Shown piece by piece: positions 18,076-27,155 of a stretch of 64,000 bases of DNA. The DNA is taken from assembly GCA_017384225.1 (NCBI GenBank), contig JAFNUD010000009.1, positions 1 to 64,000 of the forward strand, given 5' to 3'. The stretch's first letter is position 1. Every line of letters begins with the position of its first letter. Source of the stretch: Paludibacteraceae bacterium. Lineage in GTDB: Bacteria; Bacteroidota; Bacteroidia; Bacteroidales; Paludibacteraceae. The notes below the pieces were generated by a model that ran no database searches, was not told the origin of the DNA, and saw only the letters and a program-made list of their open reading frames with translations. Position numbers and translations under genes: made by a program.

Positions 18076-19767
18076 CTACTTCTGCCAATTATCCTTGAGC
18101 GAAGCAGTGCGGTTGAAGACAAGCTTCTCGCTCGTAGTGTCAGGATCCACTACGAAGTAGCCGTGTTTGAGGAACTGATAGTTCTGGCACTTAGCAATAC
18201 CATTCACCACCTCTGGCGCATGCATCTCTGCCTTCAGCGCACCCTCTATCTTGCAATTCACTACCTTCAAACTCTCTGGATTCAACAAGTCGCGGAAGTC
18301 ACCCTCCTCAGCAGATGGGTTCTCGCATGCGAACAAACGGTCATACAAGCGTACCTCAGCATCTACACAAGACTCGCACTCTACCCAGTTAATCGTTGAT
18401 TTGGTCTTGCGGTTGCCACCTTCAGTACCCGACTTAGAGTCTGGGTCGTAGGTCGCATATACAGTGGTGATATTGCCCTCAGCATCCTTCTCACAGCCAG
18501 TAGCTTGGATGATATAAGCGGCCTTCAAACGCACCTCACGACCACCAGGACTCAATCGGAAGAACTTCTTATCGCCCTCCTCTTGGAAGTCACCGCGCTC
18601 GATATAAAGCTCCTTCGCGAACTTCATCTCGCGAGTACCCAACTCTGGGTGTCCGTCAATGTTCTCAGCCACAATAGTCTCGCCCTCGCCCTCATAGTTA
18701 GTAATAACGAGTTTCACAGGGTCGAAGATAGCGCACACGCGTGGCGCAGTTTCCTTCAAGGTCTCGCGAACGGTATGCTCCAGCAAGCCGAGGTCAATCA
18801 TACCCTCTACCTTGGTGTAACCAATCTTATCTATGAATGCACGAATAGCCTCTGGAGTATAACCACGGCGGCGCAATCCGCATACGGTAGGCATACGAGG
18901 GTCGTCCCAACCGCTTACGAGGCCCTCCTTCACGAGTTGGAGCATCTTACGCTTTGACATCACGGTATAGGTGATGTTGAGGCGGTTGAACTCATATTGG
19001 CGGGGGCGATAATCGCCTGTGATAAACTGATCGATATAGTAGTCGTACAATGGACGGTGCACCACAAACTCCAGCGTACAGATAGAGTGTGTCACGCCCT
19101 CGAAGTAGTCAGATTGACCGTGTGCAAAGTCGTACATTGGATAGACGTTCCATGTGCGGCCGGTGCGGTGGTGAGGGTGTGTAGTGATGATGCGGTACAT
19201 GATTGGGTCGCGGAAGTGCATGTTAGGATTGGCCATGTCAATCTTCGCACGGAGTACCATCTTTCCGTCTTCAATCTCGCCGTTTTGCATAGCTTGGAAG
19301 AGACGGAGATTCTCGTCAATTGGACGGTCGCGGTATGGCGATGCTACGCCAGGCTCGGTAGGCGTACCTTTTTGTTCAGCGATTTGCTCGGCTGTCTGTT
19401 CGTCGATATAGGCTTTGCCTTGTTTGATGAACTCGATAGCGAGGTCATAGAGTTGTTGGAAATAGTCGGAAGCGTAGTAGATATTACCCCATTTGAAACC
19501 TAACCAAGCGATGTCTTGTTGGATAGAATCTACATACTCCACATCCTCTTTCACAGGGTTGGTATCATCAAAACGGAGGTTACATACGCCGTTGTATTTC
19601 TCAGCGATACCAAAGTCCATGCAGATGGCCTTCACGTGACCAATGTGCAGGTAACCATTTGGCTCTGGCGGGAAACGAGTCTGAATACGTCCGTCGTTCT
19701 TACCTTCTTGTAAATCTTTTTCTACGATTTGCTCAATAAAATTGAGACTTCTTTCTTCCATTTCCAT
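18076..19767 (-). CDS. glnS: Glutaminyl-tRNA synthetase
   Basis: Class Ic synthetase that charges tRNA-Gln directly. Its presence means this organism need not rely on GatCAB for tRNA-Gln. HIGH is at residues 41-44 in PPEPNGYLHIGH; the KMSKS equivalent is VMSKRKM near residue 270; the C-terminal anticodon-binding beta-barrels follow. The 563-residue length is normal. Codon use is G+C-rich, like metG. A consensus promoter lies about 70 bp upstream, leaving a leader of about 60 nt. Confidence 0.97.
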   Translation of the reverse strand: MEMEERSLNFIEQIVEKDLQEGKNDGRIQTRFPPEPNGYLHIGHVKAICMDFGIAEKYNGVCNLRFDDTNPVKEDVEYVDSIQQDIAWLGFKWGNIYYASDYFQQLYDLAIEFIKQGKAYIDEQTAEQIAEQKGTPTEPGVASPYRDRPIDENLRLFQAMQNGEIEDGKMVLRAKIDMANPNMHFRDPIMYRIITTHPHHRTGRTWNVYPMYDFAHGQSDYFEGVTHSICTLEFVVHRPLYDYYIDQFITGDYRPRQYEFNRLNITYTVMSKRKMLQLVKEGLVSGWDDPRMPTVCGLRRRGYTPEAIRAFIDKIGYTKVEGMIDLGLLEHTVRETLKETAPRVCAIFDPVKLVITNYEGEGETIVAENIDGHPELGTREMKFAKELYIERGDFQEEGDKKFFRLSPGGREVRLKAAYIIQATGCEKDAEGNITTVYATYDPDSKSGTEGGNRKTKSTINWVECESCVDAEVRLYDRLFACENPSAEEGDFRDLLNPESLKVVNCKIEGALKAEMHAPEVVNGIAKCQNYQFLKHGYFVVDPDTTSEKLVFNRTASLKDNWQK

Positions 19768-19834
19768 GTTTGTATGATTATTTCAATAGTTATCCATCTA
19801 GTGCCCAATCAGGCATATTATATAAAAAACGCTG

Positions 19835-19865
19835 CAAAAGTAGTAAAAAACTTGCACATTTGCAA
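19835..19865 (-). promoter_or_regulatory. Promoter of glnS
   Basis: Minus-strand TACTTTTG (19835-19842) with TTG at 19863-19865 after a 20-bp spacer. Confidence 0.7.
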
Positions 19866-19891
19866 GAATATTCGTTATTTTATGCACTTTG

Positions 19892-19923
19892 TTTGTATAA
19901 TTCACGAATTTTTACTAACTTTG
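19892..19923 (+). promoter_or_regulatory. Promoter of phoH
   Basis: A full consensus: TTTG (19892-19895), 20-bp spacer, TAACTTTG (19916-19923). The leader to the ATG at 19953 is about 23 nt. Confidence 0.8.
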
Positions 19924-19952
19924 TCCCCGCAAACGTATCAGACTAATTTAAT

Positions 19953-20891
19953 ATGGAAGTTATAATAGAGCTCAACGATGCTTTGGATACTGCCACTTTT
20001 TATGGTGTAAACAATATAAATATCCTTTGTTTGAAGAACCAGCATCCTGATGTGCGGGTTATAGCACGTGGCTATCAGGTTAAGATTATTGGCTCTGAGC
20101 CTGCCATCACTCGTTTTGAACAGAATCTGCGTAAGTGTGAAACATTCTGCATTAAGAATAACACCCTTACCGAAACGCATATCTTACAATTGCTCCATGG
20201 TGAGCAGCCTACCGAGTTTGTGCAAGACAACCTCATCCTGCACGGCGTGAATGGCAAATCCATCGTAGCACGCAGTGCCAACCAACAACGCTTAGTAGAT
20301 GCCTACGATGAGAATGACCTGCTGTTTGCTATCGGTCCAGCAGGTAGTGGTAAGACTTATACCGCCATCGCATTAGCGGTACGTGCTCTCAAAAACCGTG
20401 AAGTCAAACGCATCATCCTCTCTCGCCCTGCCGTAGAGGCTGGCGAGAAACTTGGTTTCCTTCCTGGTGATATGAAAGAAAAAATAGACCCCTATCTGCA
20501 GCCGCTTTACGATGCTTTGCAAGATATGATCCCTGGTACAAAACTCAACGAGTACATAGAGCGTGGCGTGATACAAATTGCACCTTTGGCATTTATGCGT
20601 GGTCGTACATTGGCAGACGCTATTGTTATTCTTGATGAAGCGCAGAACACTACTACTGCTCAACTCAAGATGTTCCTCACGCGTTTGGGTATCCATGGCA
20701 AGATGATTATCACTGGCGACTTGACTCAAATCGACTTGCCCGCAAGTCAAAAGTCGGGATTGAAAGATGCCATCGAACGATTAAAAGATCTTCGTGGCAT
20801 CGCAATTGTAGAATACAATCAAAAAGATATTGTTCGTCACCATCTGGTACAGCATATCGTTGCGGCATACAATAAGGAGTTAATAAGTTAA
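19953..20891 (+). CDS. phoH: PhoH-family ATPase
   Basis: Cytoplasmic P-loop ATPase/putative RNA helicase-like protein of the PhoH family, 312 residues. The N-terminal region is short and KH-like. Walker A is GPAGSGKT at residues 128-135 and Walker B is AIVILDEAQNT, followed by the sensor-like TGDLTQIDLP. In other bacteria PhoH is linked to RNA metabolism and phosphate stress; no ybeY is adjacent here. It begins a plus-strand run with two peptidase genes. Confidence 0.92.
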   Translation: MEVIIELNDALDTATFYGVNNINILCLKNQHPDVRVIARGYQVKIIGSEPAITRFEQNLRKCETFCIKNNTLTETHILQLLHGEQPTEFVQDNLILHGVNGKSIVARSANQQRLVDAYDENDLLFAIGPAGSGKTYTAIALAVRALKNREVKRIILSRPAVEAGEKLGFLPGDMKEKIDPYLQPLYDALQDMIPGTKLNEYIERGVIQIAPLAFMRGRTLADAIVILDEAQNTTTAQLKMFLTRLGIHGKMIITGDLTQIDLPASQKSGLKDAIERLKDLRGIAIVEYNQKDIVRHHLVQHIVAAYNKELIS

Positions 20892-20919
20892 AGTTTATCG
20901 TTTAAAGGCAAGAAATATG
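20887..20919 (+). repeat. GTTTAAAG leader repeat, copy 1
   Basis: AGTTAAAGTTTATC followed by GTTTAAAGGCAAGAAATATG, ending at the start codon of the C69 dipeptidase gene. A near copy precedes pepD. Confidence 0.5.
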
Positions 20920-22548
20920 AAAAAGATGTATTTGATAATGGCGCTATGTAGCGCATGGGTGACAGGTATTGCCTGCACCAATTTTGTAGTAGGCAAAGAC
21001 GCCTCAATAGATGGCAGTACGATGGTATCGTATGCAGCCGATAGTTATTCATTCTATGGTTTTCTACACTACGCTCCCGCTGCAGATCACAATGCTGGCA
21101 CGGTACGCGAAGTGAAAGATTGGGATACTGGCAAACCACTTTGCACTATCCCACAAGTGGCACACACCTACAATGTAGTGGGTAATATGAACGAACACCA
21201 ACTCACAATTGGTGAGACCACATGGGGCGGTCGTCCCGAGTTGGAGATTGGCGAGGGTATCGACTACGGATCACTAATTTACATCGCTTTGGAGCGTTGC
21301 AAAACAGCTCGCGAGGCCATCAAATGTATGACTGACCTCGTGGCTGCACACGGCTATGCTAGTAGTGGTGAGACTTTCTCTATTGCAGATCCTAACGAGG
21401 TATGGCTCATGGAACTTATCGGCAAAGGCAAGGTGGAAAAAGGTGCCGTATGGGTCGCTACTCGCATTCCCGACGACTGTATCGCTGCACATGCCAACCA
21501 AGCACGCTTTACCACCATTAACTTCCAAGACAAAGAGAACTGGATGTGGAGCAAGGATGTGGTAGATTTCGCTCGCAAACAAGGCTACTTTGAAGGAAAG
21601 GATAAAGATTTCAACTTCCAGGAGGCATATGCGCCATATGATTTCTCAGGATTATATGTATGTGAGGCACGTGTATGGTCATTCTTCCGTAAGTTCTCCG
21701 ATGAAATGGACCAATACTTCGATTTTGCATCGGGTAAGACTTTCGTTGAAACCCGCGGCAAATACGCGGGTGAGCGTATGCCTCTCTATATCAAACCTAA
21801 TCATAAGGTTAGCGCACAAGAACTCAAGAACTGCATGCGTGACCAATATGAAGGCACGCCACTTGACATCACCCAAGGTCCTGATGCAGGTCCATGGAAT
21901 AGCAAGTTGCGCTATGGTTCACTCGGCTTCCAATATGATTCCGTACAATATTGGTTTGAGCGTCCCATAGCTACCCAGCAAACTGCATGGTCGTTCGTAG
22001 CACAAATGCGTGGTTATGAAAGTGCAAAAGCAGGCGGTATCTTCTGGTTTGGCGTGGACGATGCAGCATCTACTGTATATGTGCCTATATATAGCACCAT
22101 CACTAAGGTTCCTACCTGCTTTGCAGAAGGCAATGGAGACATGTACACCTATTCTCCCACTTCAGCATGGTGGACATACAATATCGTAGCAAACTGGGCA
22201 TATACCAAATACTCTGCGATGATGCCAGACATCAAAAAAGTTCAGGCTGCTTGGGAAGATAAGTTCAATAGTCAAGTAGCTGCTGTGGATGCACAAGTGG
22301 CAGAAATGGATAAGGAGAAGGCTGTCGAGTTTTTGACTAAATATTCTTGCGCGCAAGCCGAAGAGTCCACCGCAGCATGGAAAGAATTGGGTATCTACTT
22401 GTTGATTAAGTATCTTGATGGTCAACAACGCAAGGAACAAGATGGTCAATTTCTCCGCAACCCTTATGGTCAACCAGAGATGCCTAATCGTGTACCTTAT
22501 CCAACATCGTTCTACGAGAACGTACACGAGCACATTGCTCATGAATGA
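20917..22548 (+). CDS. Secreted C69-family dipeptidase
   Basis: Ntn-hydrolase peptidase of family C69 (dipeptidase A/PepDA-like), 543 residues. A signal-like segment ends at IA just before Cys20 (ACTNFVVGKDASIDGSTMV). Cys20 would become the N-terminal nucleophile after cleavage. FSIADPNEVWLME and GGIFWFGVDDAA are family-typical. The hydrophobic leader suggests a periplasmic location. Its leader sequence closely resembles that of pepD (see repeat entries), and it lies 25 bp after phoH. Confidence 0.88.
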   Translation: MKKMYLIMALCSAWVTGIACTNFVVGKDASIDGSTMVSYAADSYSFYGFLHYAPAADHNAGTVREVKDWDTGKPLCTIPQVAHTYNVVGNMNEHQLTIGETTWGGRPELEIGEGIDYGSLIYIALERCKTAREAIKCMTDLVAAHGYASSGETFSIADPNEVWLMELIGKGKVEKGAVWVATRIPDDCIAAHANQARFTTINFQDKENWMWSKDVVDFARKQGYFEGKDKDFNFQEAYAPYDFSGLYVCEARVWSFFRKFSDEMDQYFDFASGKTFVETRGKYAGERMPLYIKPNHKVSAQELKNCMRDQYEGTPLDITQGPDAGPWNSKLRYGSLGFQYDSVQYWFERPIATQQTAWSFVAQMRGYESAKAGGIFWFGVDDAASTVYVPIYSTITKVPTCFAEGNGDMYTYSPTSAWWTYNIVANWAYTKYSAMMPDIKKVQAAWEDKFNSQVAAVDAQVAEMDKEKAVEFLTKYSCAQAEESTAAWKELGIYLLIKYLDGQQRKEQDGQFLRNPYGQPEMPNRVPYPTSFYENVHEHIAHE

Positions 22549-22551
22549 TGA

Positions 22552-22586
22552 GTTTAAAGATTATAGTTTAAAGACAAGGAAATATG
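22552..22586 (+). repeat. GTTTAAAG leader repeat, copy 2
   Basis: AGTTTAAAGATTATA followed by GTTTAAAGACAAGGAAATATG, ending at the pepD start codon; similar to copy 1 at 20887-20919. Confidence 0.5.
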
Positions 22587-24047
22587 AATATACAAGAATT
22601 GCAACCTAAAGAGGTTTTCTCCATTTTTCATGAGATTACCCAAGTGCCTCGCCCATCGAAGCGCGAAGGCAAGATTATTGAATGGCTTAAGGCGTTTGCC
22701 GTAAAGCATAATTTGGAACATACTGTGGACGAAGCAGGCAATATCATCATGCGCAAACCTGCAACCCCTGGTTACGAAAATAAACCTAGTGTGATTTTGC
22801 AAGCGCATATGGATATGGTGTGCGAGAAGAACAACGATACCATACACGACTTTGATAACGACCCCATCCACACCTATATTGATGGCGATTTTATCAAAGC
22901 AAAAGGCACTACTCTCGGTGCGGATAATGGTATTGGTATGGCACTCATGTTGGCAGCTATCACTTCCGACACCTTGAAGCATCCTGCTCTTGAGTGTCTT
23001 TTTACTGTGGACGAGGAAACAGGTCTCACAGGCGCTTTCCGCTTGCAAGATGGTTGCCTGCAGGGTAAACAACTTATCAACCTTGACTCCGAAGACGATG
23101 GACAAGTGTTTATTGGCTGTGCTGGTGGTATTGACACCCTCGCTAAAATGCACTATAAAGCAATGAAGCTAGAGGCAAAAAGCGAAAGGTTAGCTATCCA
23201 TCTCAAAGTGAGTGGATTGATGGGTGGTCACTCAGGTGATGATATCAACAAAGGTCGTGGCAACGCCAATAAGATCCTCGTTCGCTTCCTCTATCAAGTA
23301 ATGTCTGCATTCGATATGCAACTTGCGACTATCAATGGCGGTAACCTGCGTAATGCTATTGCTCGTGAGGCGGAAGCAGTGATCATTATCCCGATGGCTA
23401 ACAAAGAAGATATTCGCATCATGCTCAATCACTATATCGCTACTATTGAAGCTGAGATTGGTGATATAGAGAAGGATTTTGCAATGAGTTTGGAAACCAC
23501 GGATATGCCAGAGACTTTTATTCCTGCTGATAAAGTTAAAGTCTTAATTCAATCACTCTATGCCTGCCCTCATGGTATGACTGCTATGTCTAAGACTATG
23601 CCTGGATTAGTGGAGACATCTACTAACCTTGCCAGCATTAAGATGCGCGAGGACAAAAAGGGTGCATATGTAGAAGTGAACACCAGCCAACGCTCATCTA
23701 TTGAAAGTAAAAAGCACGATATCAAGCAAATGGTAGAATGTGCTTTAGCATTGGCTTGCGACGAGGTGGCTCATGGCGATGGCTATCCAGGTTGGGCACC
23801 TAATCCTCAATCTCCATTGTTAGAAGTGACTAAGAAGGCATACGCCGAGCTCTTCCAAACAGAGCCTAAGGTGTTAGCTATCCACGCAGGATTGGAGTGC
23901 GGTTTGTTCTTGGAGAAGTATCCATACTTGGATATGGTGTCAATCGGTCCACAAATGTTCGGTGTGCACTCACCACAAGAGCGCCTCAGCATTACTTCTA
24001 CTGGCAAGTGCTGGCAATGGCTTCAATGCATATTGGAAAGTTTGTAA
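22584..24047 (+). CDS. pepD: Aminoacyl-histidine dipeptidase (M20C)
   Basis: Zinc dipeptidase of the PepD/carnosinase-like M20C family, 487 residues. LQAHMDMVCEKN carries the first metal-binding His and Asp. GADNGIGMA holds the bridging Asp and TVDEETGLTGA the catalytic Glu. Further ligands lie in NLDSEDDG and near the C-terminus in AIHAGLECG and MFGVHSPQE. Probably cytoplasmic, as no signal peptide is present. With the secreted C69 enzyme upstream it suggests step-wise peptide use. Confidence 0.95.
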   Translation: MNIQELQPKEVFSIFHEITQVPRPSKREGKIIEWLKAFAVKHNLEHTVDEAGNIIMRKPATPGYENKPSVILQAHMDMVCEKNNDTIHDFDNDPIHTYIDGDFIKAKGTTLGADNGIGMALMLAAITSDTLKHPALECLFTVDEETGLTGAFRLQDGCLQGKQLINLDSEDDGQVFIGCAGGIDTLAKMHYKAMKLEAKSERLAIHLKVSGLMGGHSGDDINKGRGNANKILVRFLYQVMSAFDMQLATINGGNLRNAIAREAEAVIIIPMANKEDIRIMLNHYIATIEAEIGDIEKDFAMSLETTDMPETFIPADKVKVLIQSLYACPHGMTAMSKTMPGLVETSTNLASIKMREDKKGAYVEVNTSQRSSIESKKHDIKQMVECALALACDEVAHGDGYPGWAPNPQSPLLEVTKKAYAELFQTEPKVLAIHAGLECGLFLEKYPYLDMVSIGPQMFGVHSPQERLSITSTGKCWQWLQCILESL

Positions 24048-24069
24048 ACAGAACGCTCCTATATATTAC

Positions 24070-24103
24070 AATCGCTATCTGTGCAACTGCATAGGTAGCG
24101 ATT
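24070..24103 (+). terminator. Probable terminator after pepD
   Basis: AATCGCTA and TAGCGATT flank a 17-nt loop, 23 bp after the pepD stop codon. The T run is short (TTCTTC), so this is moderate support. Confidence 0.45.
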
Positions 24104-24128
24104 CTTCAATCGACAACGTATAGTTTCT

Positions 24129-24800
24129 ATGAAAATAAAATTACTCATTAATGGCCTTAGCAAACTTATTCTTGGCTTCCTATTGATTACAGCTTTACTC
24201 TTTCTTCCTGCTGGAACTTGCTACTACATACAAGCCTGGGTGTTTCTTGCACTCATGTTCGTACCTATGATTATCATGGGCACATGGCTATATATATTCC
24301 ATCCCAAACTATTGTCTAAACGTTTGAATAACAATGAAAAGGAGCAACAACAGAAAAACGTAGTTGCTCTATCTGGAATGATGTTTATCGCAGGATTTGT
24401 ACTATGCGGTTTGGATTATCGCTTCGCTTGGTCATCAATCCCACTATGGATCACGATTGTGGCATCTATCTTCTTCCTCATTGGCTACGTCATATATATT
24501 GAGGTTATGCATGAAAATGCTTATCTATCGCGTACGATAGAGGTGCAAGAAGGACAACAGCTTATTGACACTGGTTTGTATGGCATCGTTCGCCATCCGA
24601 TGTACACCGCCACCATCTCGATGTTCATATCTATTCCTCTTATCCTTGGTTCGCTCTGGTCGATGATTATTTTTGGCGTATATCCTATTTTGATAGTATT
24701 GCGTATCAATAGCGAAGAAAAACTCCTTGCCATGGAATTGAAAGGCTATATTGACTATCAAAAACGTGTTAAGTGGCGATTACTACCCTTTGTTTGGTAG
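24129..24800 (+). CDS. Isoprenylcysteine carboxyl methyltransferase-like membrane protein
   Basis: A 223-residue polytopic protein with five or so hydrophobic segments. Near residue 155 it has the ICMT/PEMT-type signature GLYGIVRHPMYT, followed by NSEEKLLAMELKGYIDYQKRV, matching the C-terminal S-adenosylmethionine-binding region of this superfamily. Bacterial members methylate unknown lipid or protein substrates. It sits alone between pepD and the SurA cluster, with its own upstream gap of 81 bp. Confidence 0.75.
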   Translation: MKIKLLINGLSKLILGFLLITALLFLPAGTCYYIQAWVFLALMFVPMIIMGTWLYIFHPKLLSKRLNNNEKEQQQKNVVALSGMMFIAGFVLCGLDYRFAWSSIPLWITIVASIFFLIGYVIYIEVMHENAYLSRTIEVQEGQQLIDTGLYGIVRHPMYTATISMFISIPLILGSLWSMIIFGVYPILIVLRINSEEKLLAMELKGYIDYQKRVKWRLLPFVW

Positions 24801-24910
24801 TTTGATATTAACAATTTTAATAATTAGTGGTGTTTATCTTAAGATAAAGAGTCGAATACTCGCAAATAATGGCAAAAAAAAGCGATAACATACAAAAAGT
24901 GGATTTTTTC

Positions 24911-24941
24911 TTGCGTATCTGCAAAAAAAGCAGTATCTTTG
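24911..24941 (+). promoter_or_regulatory. Promoter of the SurA/OstA envelope cluster
   Basis: TTG (24911-24913), 20-bp spacer, TATCTTTG (24934-24941). The predicted start near 24948 lies after an in-frame ATG at 24946 but before the ATG at 24970, which decides the gene start. Confidence 0.75.
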
Positions 24942-24969
24942 CAAGATGAAACCATATTCATGCGAATAT

Positions 24970-25812
24970 ATGAACAAATTTCTCCTACTAATTACCACTG
25001 TATTTATACTCAATGGTTGTTATCTCGTGGAAAAAAGGCGCTTCAGTGATAGCGTAGCAGAGTACAACGGAAAAATTATCACATGGGGAGAATTGCGCAA
25101 GTTTACTGCAGGTTTGTCCCCCGAGGATAGTGCACGTGTTGCCGAAAAATATATCCGACAATGGGCTATTAATTTGATCGAATATGATATAGCTAAAGAT
25201 CAAACCAACAAAGTAATTGAGCAACTTGTGGAAGACTATCGTCGTTCGCTGTACCTACACGAATACGAAGAAAAATTGATTGCTCAGCGTATGCCACGAC
25301 TATTAGACGATTCATTGATACAAGCATTCTACGACCAACATCACGACCAGCTTTTTTTGCCAGAAACGATTCTTCAAGGCTTACTATTGATCGTACCAAA
25401 AGATGCTCCTAATATGGACATTCTGCGCAAAAGAATACAACAACCTAACGATGAAGAGCAAATAGAATGGATCGAAAAATTTGCTTATCAATACGCTGTA
25501 GGATATGAGTTATTTTTAGACGAATGGAAAACTGCCAACGAAATCGTTATCCACATGCCATTCCAAAAAGACAAAATAGAAAAACAGCTTAAACCAAATC
25601 GCCAAATAGAATTAGAAGACTCCGTTAATATCTATCTCCTGCAAATAACAGATCTGCATCTTCAAGGAACCCAAACACCATTGAGTTATGCTCGTAAAGA
25701 AATAGAAAGCGTTCTTCTGCGCCAACGACAAGTGGATTTCGTACAGAACGAACGCGAACGACTATATGACGAAGCAATTAAACAAGGCAAACTAAAAGTA
25801 TATGAACAATAA
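24970..25812 (+). CDS. SurA/PpiC-like lipoprotein chaperone without a clear PPIase domain
   Basis: A 280-residue lipoprotein: MNKFLLLITTVFILNG then Cys17. It resembles the N- and C-terminal chaperone helices of SurA-type proteins (AEYNGKIITWGELRKF, LSYARKEIESVLLRQRQVDF). No parvulin PPIase core is evident, and the middle (about residues 120-200) is diverged. It overlaps the next SurA-like gene by 11 bp. Conserved Bacteroidota clusters carry tandem genes like these, probably for folding outer-membrane barrels in the periplasm. Confidence 0.75.
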   Translation: MNKFLLLITTVFILNGCYLVEKRRFSDSVAEYNGKIITWGELRKFTAGLSPEDSARVAEKYIRQWAINLIEYDIAKDQTNKVIEQLVEDYRRSLYLHEYEEKLIAQRMPRLLDDSLIQAFYDQHHDQLFLPETILQGLLLIVPKDAPNMDILRKRIQQPNDEEQIEWIEKFAYQYAVGYELFLDEWKTANEIVIHMPFQKDKIEKQLKPNRQIELEDSVNIYLLQITDLHLQGTQTPLSYARKEIESVLLRQRQVDFVQNERERLYDEAIKQGKLKVYEQ

Positions 25813-27148
25813 AATTTTGATTATCAGCTATTGGCTACTATCTATGAGCTGTTTTGCTCAAGACAACATTATCGATGAAGTAATATGGATCGTAGGCGAA
25901 GAAGCTATCTTGCGTAGCGAGGTAGAGGAAGAACGTCTGCGCGCTCAATATGAGGGACAAGCCATTGCAGGAGACCCCTATTGTGTTATACCAGAGCAAT
26001 TGGCTATCCAAAAACTATTCCTCCACCAAGCAGAACTGGACTCTATAGAAGCCAACGAGTCATCAGTAAGCAGCCAAGTAGATATGCGCATGAATTACTA
26101 TATCTCACAGATTGGTAGCAAGGAAAAAATGGAAGAATACTTCCGCAAAACCAGCAGCGAGATCCGCGAAGAGATGATGACCAGCGTGCGCCACCAAATG
26201 ATAATTCAGCAGATGCAAAGCAAGCTCACTGAAAACATCCAACCTACCCCAGCCGAGGTACGCCGCTATTTCAACTCTTTGCCAGCCGACTCACTACCTG
26301 TGGTACCAGCACAAGTGGAAGTGCAAATACTCAGTTTTGACCCGCCAGTACCCGTAGAAGAAACCGAACGTATAAAAGTGCAATTGCGCGAGTTTACCGA
26401 ACGTATCAACACAGGCAATGCAGACTTTAGTATGTTAGCACGCCTCTATTCCGAGGATACAGAGTCAGCTAAACGCGGTGGCGAACTGGGTTTTGTGGGC
26501 AAAGGACAATTGGTTAGCGCTTTTGCCGATGTGGCATTTAATCTGACTGACCCTAAACGCGTATCACGCATTGTAGAAACAGAGTATGGATACCACATCA
26601 TCCAACTCATTGAGCGAAAAGGTGATCGTATCAACTGCCGACATATCTTGCTCAAACCACGCGTATCATACACAGACAAGCAAAACGCTATCAATAAATT
26701 AGACTCCATACGCAATCTCGTTGTGGCAGACAGCATCAGTTTTGAGCAGGCCGTAGCACAACACTCCGAAGATAAGTCCACTGTGATGAATGGCGGACTG
26801 ATGACCAACAATAATTCAGGTGCCAGCAAATTTGAATACCAAGAACTCCCTCCTGAGATTGCACGACAAATCTACAATATGCAAGAGGGAGATGTCAGCA
26901 ATCCTTTTACTATGATAGATCGAACGAAAAATAAAGAGGTATGTGCTATTGTACGCCTAAAAACCAAACGCGATGCACACAAGGCAAACCTCACAGACGA
27001 CTTCCAAGTAATTCGCAACATGCTTATCCAAAAACTAAACACTGAAACTATTGACACATGGATTCGCAACAAACAAAAAGAGATTTACATTCACATTGAT
27101 CCTGCATGGCGTGGATGCGATTTCTTATACCCCAATTGGGTGCATTGA
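25802..27148 (+). CDS. SurA-like periplasmic peptidyl-prolyl isomerase/chaperone
   Basis: A 448-residue secreted protein with a signal peptide (IISYWLLSMSCFA-QD). The N-terminal SurA-like helical chaperone domain (IDEVIWIVGEEAILRSEVEE) is followed by two parvulin domains. The first, at about residues 170-280, includes RGGELGFVGKGQ and EYGYHIIQL; the second, at about 285-390, includes CRHILLKP and NGGLM. Probably escorts outer-membrane proteins to the BAM complex. It overlaps the upstream lipoprotein gene and ends 7 bp before the OstA-like gene. Confidence 0.9.
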   Translation: MNNKILIISYWLLSMSCFAQDNIIDEVIWIVGEEAILRSEVEEERLRAQYEGQAIAGDPYCVIPEQLAIQKLFLHQAELDSIEANESSVSSQVDMRMNYYISQIGSKEKMEEYFRKTSSEIREEMMTSVRHQMIIQQMQSKLTENIQPTPAEVRRYFNSLPADSLPVVPAQVEVQILSFDPPVPVEETERIKVQLREFTERINTGNADFSMLARLYSEDTESAKRGGELGFVGKGQLVSAFADVAFNLTDPKRVSRIVETEYGYHIIQLIERKGDRINCRHILLKPRVSYTDKQNAINKLDSIRNLVVADSISFEQAVAQHSEDKSTVMNGGLMTNNNSGASKFEYQELPPEIARQIYNMQEGDVSNPFTMIDRTKNKEVCAIVRLKTKRDAHKANLTDDFQVIRNMLIQKLNTETIDTWIRNKQKEIYIHIDPAWRGCDFLYPNWVH

Positions 27149-27155
27149 TTAAATA

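Noticed and set aside
24946..24969. Earlier ATG for the SurA-like lipoprotein gene
   Set aside because: It lies before the predicted transcription start and would put eight residues ahead of the signal peptide.
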